Assembly (NCBI GenBank): GCA_047615875.1
Contig: JBLHGU010000299.1
Coordinates: forward strand, 1 to 5,634
Direction: 5' to 3'
From: JBLHGU01 sp047615875
GTDB taxonomy: Bacteria; Pseudomonadota; Gammaproteobacteria; Arenicellales; CAJQKF01
DNA: 5,634 bases
Positions 5,444-5,634 of the stretch are shown here, piece by piece. Each line of letters begins with the position of its first letter. Position 1 is the first letter of the stretch. The position numbers and the translations under genes are program-made. The notes under the pieces were generated by a model. The model was given only the letters and a program-made list of their open reading frames with translations, was not told where the DNA came from and searched no databases.

Positions 5444-5634
5444 TTAGCTATTTTCCCTGAAGGGATGCGCTGGATAGGAACCTAAAATTCGAACTTTGGT
5501 TGAGAAAAACTCCAGTTCCTCCAATGCCTGTTTTACATTTTCATCATCCGGGTGTCCTTCTATATCTGCATAAAACTGGGTGGCGGTAAACTTTCCGCCC
5601 AATTGATAACTTTCAAGTTTAGTCATATTAACGT
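5444..5634 (-). CDS. pheA: Prephenate dehydratase, C-terminal end of ACT domain (5' part outside window)
   Basis: On the minus strand, 63 residues are readable before the TAA at 5444-5446. The frame stays open to the window edge, and an ATG at 5624-5626 is internal, since VN precedes it in frame. The peptide contains VNMTKLESYQ, then FTATQFYADIEGHPDD, QALEELEFFSTKV and RILGSYPAHPF. This is the second half of the phenylalanine-binding ACT domain at the C-terminus of prephenate dehydratase, the enzyme that turns prephenate into phenylpyruvate in phenylalanine synthesis. The N-x-T-K-x-ES motif is the allosteric ESRP-type site, with YQ instead of RP. The sequence style resembles alphaproteobacterial PheA. 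The catalytic domain lies outside the window, so a chorismate-mutase fusion cannot be assessed. The gene converges on the lig operon with 33 bp between stop codons and is functionally unrelated to it. Confidence 0.9.
   Translation of the reverse strand, partial: VNMTKLESYQLGGKFTATQFYADIEGHPDDENVKQALEELEFFSTKVRILGSYPAHPFRENS

Noticed and set aside
5454..5465. Hairpin TCCC-TGAA-GGGA at the pheA 3' end
   Set aside because: The stem is only four base pairs, lies inside coding sequence, and is not followed by a T-run on either strand.
1..5634. Mobile element, CRISPR array, RNA gene or a novel defence or signalling system
   Set aside because: Nearly every base is accounted for by the known PCA 4,5-cleavage genes and pheA, and the gaps are at most 48 bp. 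No repeats, transposase, tRNA-like or array structure was found.

Overview
The window holds a nearly complete operon for the protocatechuate (PCA) 4,5-cleavage pathway, also called the lig/pmd/gal-type pathway for degrading lignin-derived aromatics. It is followed by the 3' end of a convergent biosynthetic gene. All seven pathway genes lie on the + strand and are packed head to tail: ligU (3' part only, cut by the window start), ligI, ligK, ligJ, ligA, ligB and ligC. The minus-strand gene at the right edge is the C-terminal end of a prephenate dehydratase (pheA, phenylalanine biosynthesis).

The gene products form a pathway in this order. LigAB (extradiol dioxygenase) opens protocatechuate to 4-carboxy-2-hydroxymuconate-6-semialdehyde (CHMS). 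LigC oxidises the cyclic hemiacetal of CHMS to 2-pyrone-4,6-dicarboxylate (PDC). LigI hydrolyses the pyrone to oxalomesaconate (OMA). LigU moves the double bond, LigJ hydrates the product to 4-carboxy-4-hydroxy-2-oxoadipate (CHA), and LigK splits CHA into pyruvate and oxaloacetate. Every step from PCA to central metabolism is encoded here. No regulator, transporter or upstream vanillate/syringate gene is visible, so these must lie elsewhere if present.

Layout: 1-457 ligU 3' part; 454-1353 ligI (ATGA overlap with ligU); 1378-2088 ligK; 2085-3125 ligJ (ATGA overlap with ligK); a 42-bp gap with a candidate internal promoter; 3168-3575 ligA; 3581-4420 ligB; a 48-bp gap with a perfect 10-bp inverted repeat that starts inside the ligB 3' end; 4469-5410 ligC; a 33-bp convergent gap; 5444-5634 pheA 3' end on the minus strand. 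No gap exceeds about 50 bp and essentially all of the DNA is coding.

Organism: a Gram-negative proteobacterium is very likely from the gene set. The PheA tail (N-M-T-K-L-E-S-Y, then FTATQFYADIEGHP) is of the kind I associate with Alphaproteobacteria. Base composition looks moderate (judged by eye near 45-50% GC), lower than in many terrestrial alphaproteobacteria, so a marine or otherwise low-GC lineage is plausible. This is inference. There are no mobile elements, CRISPR arrays, RNA genes or phage signals. I see no undescribed system: this is a known catabolic pathway in compact form, and the points worth a second look are regulatory details and a few active-site variations.
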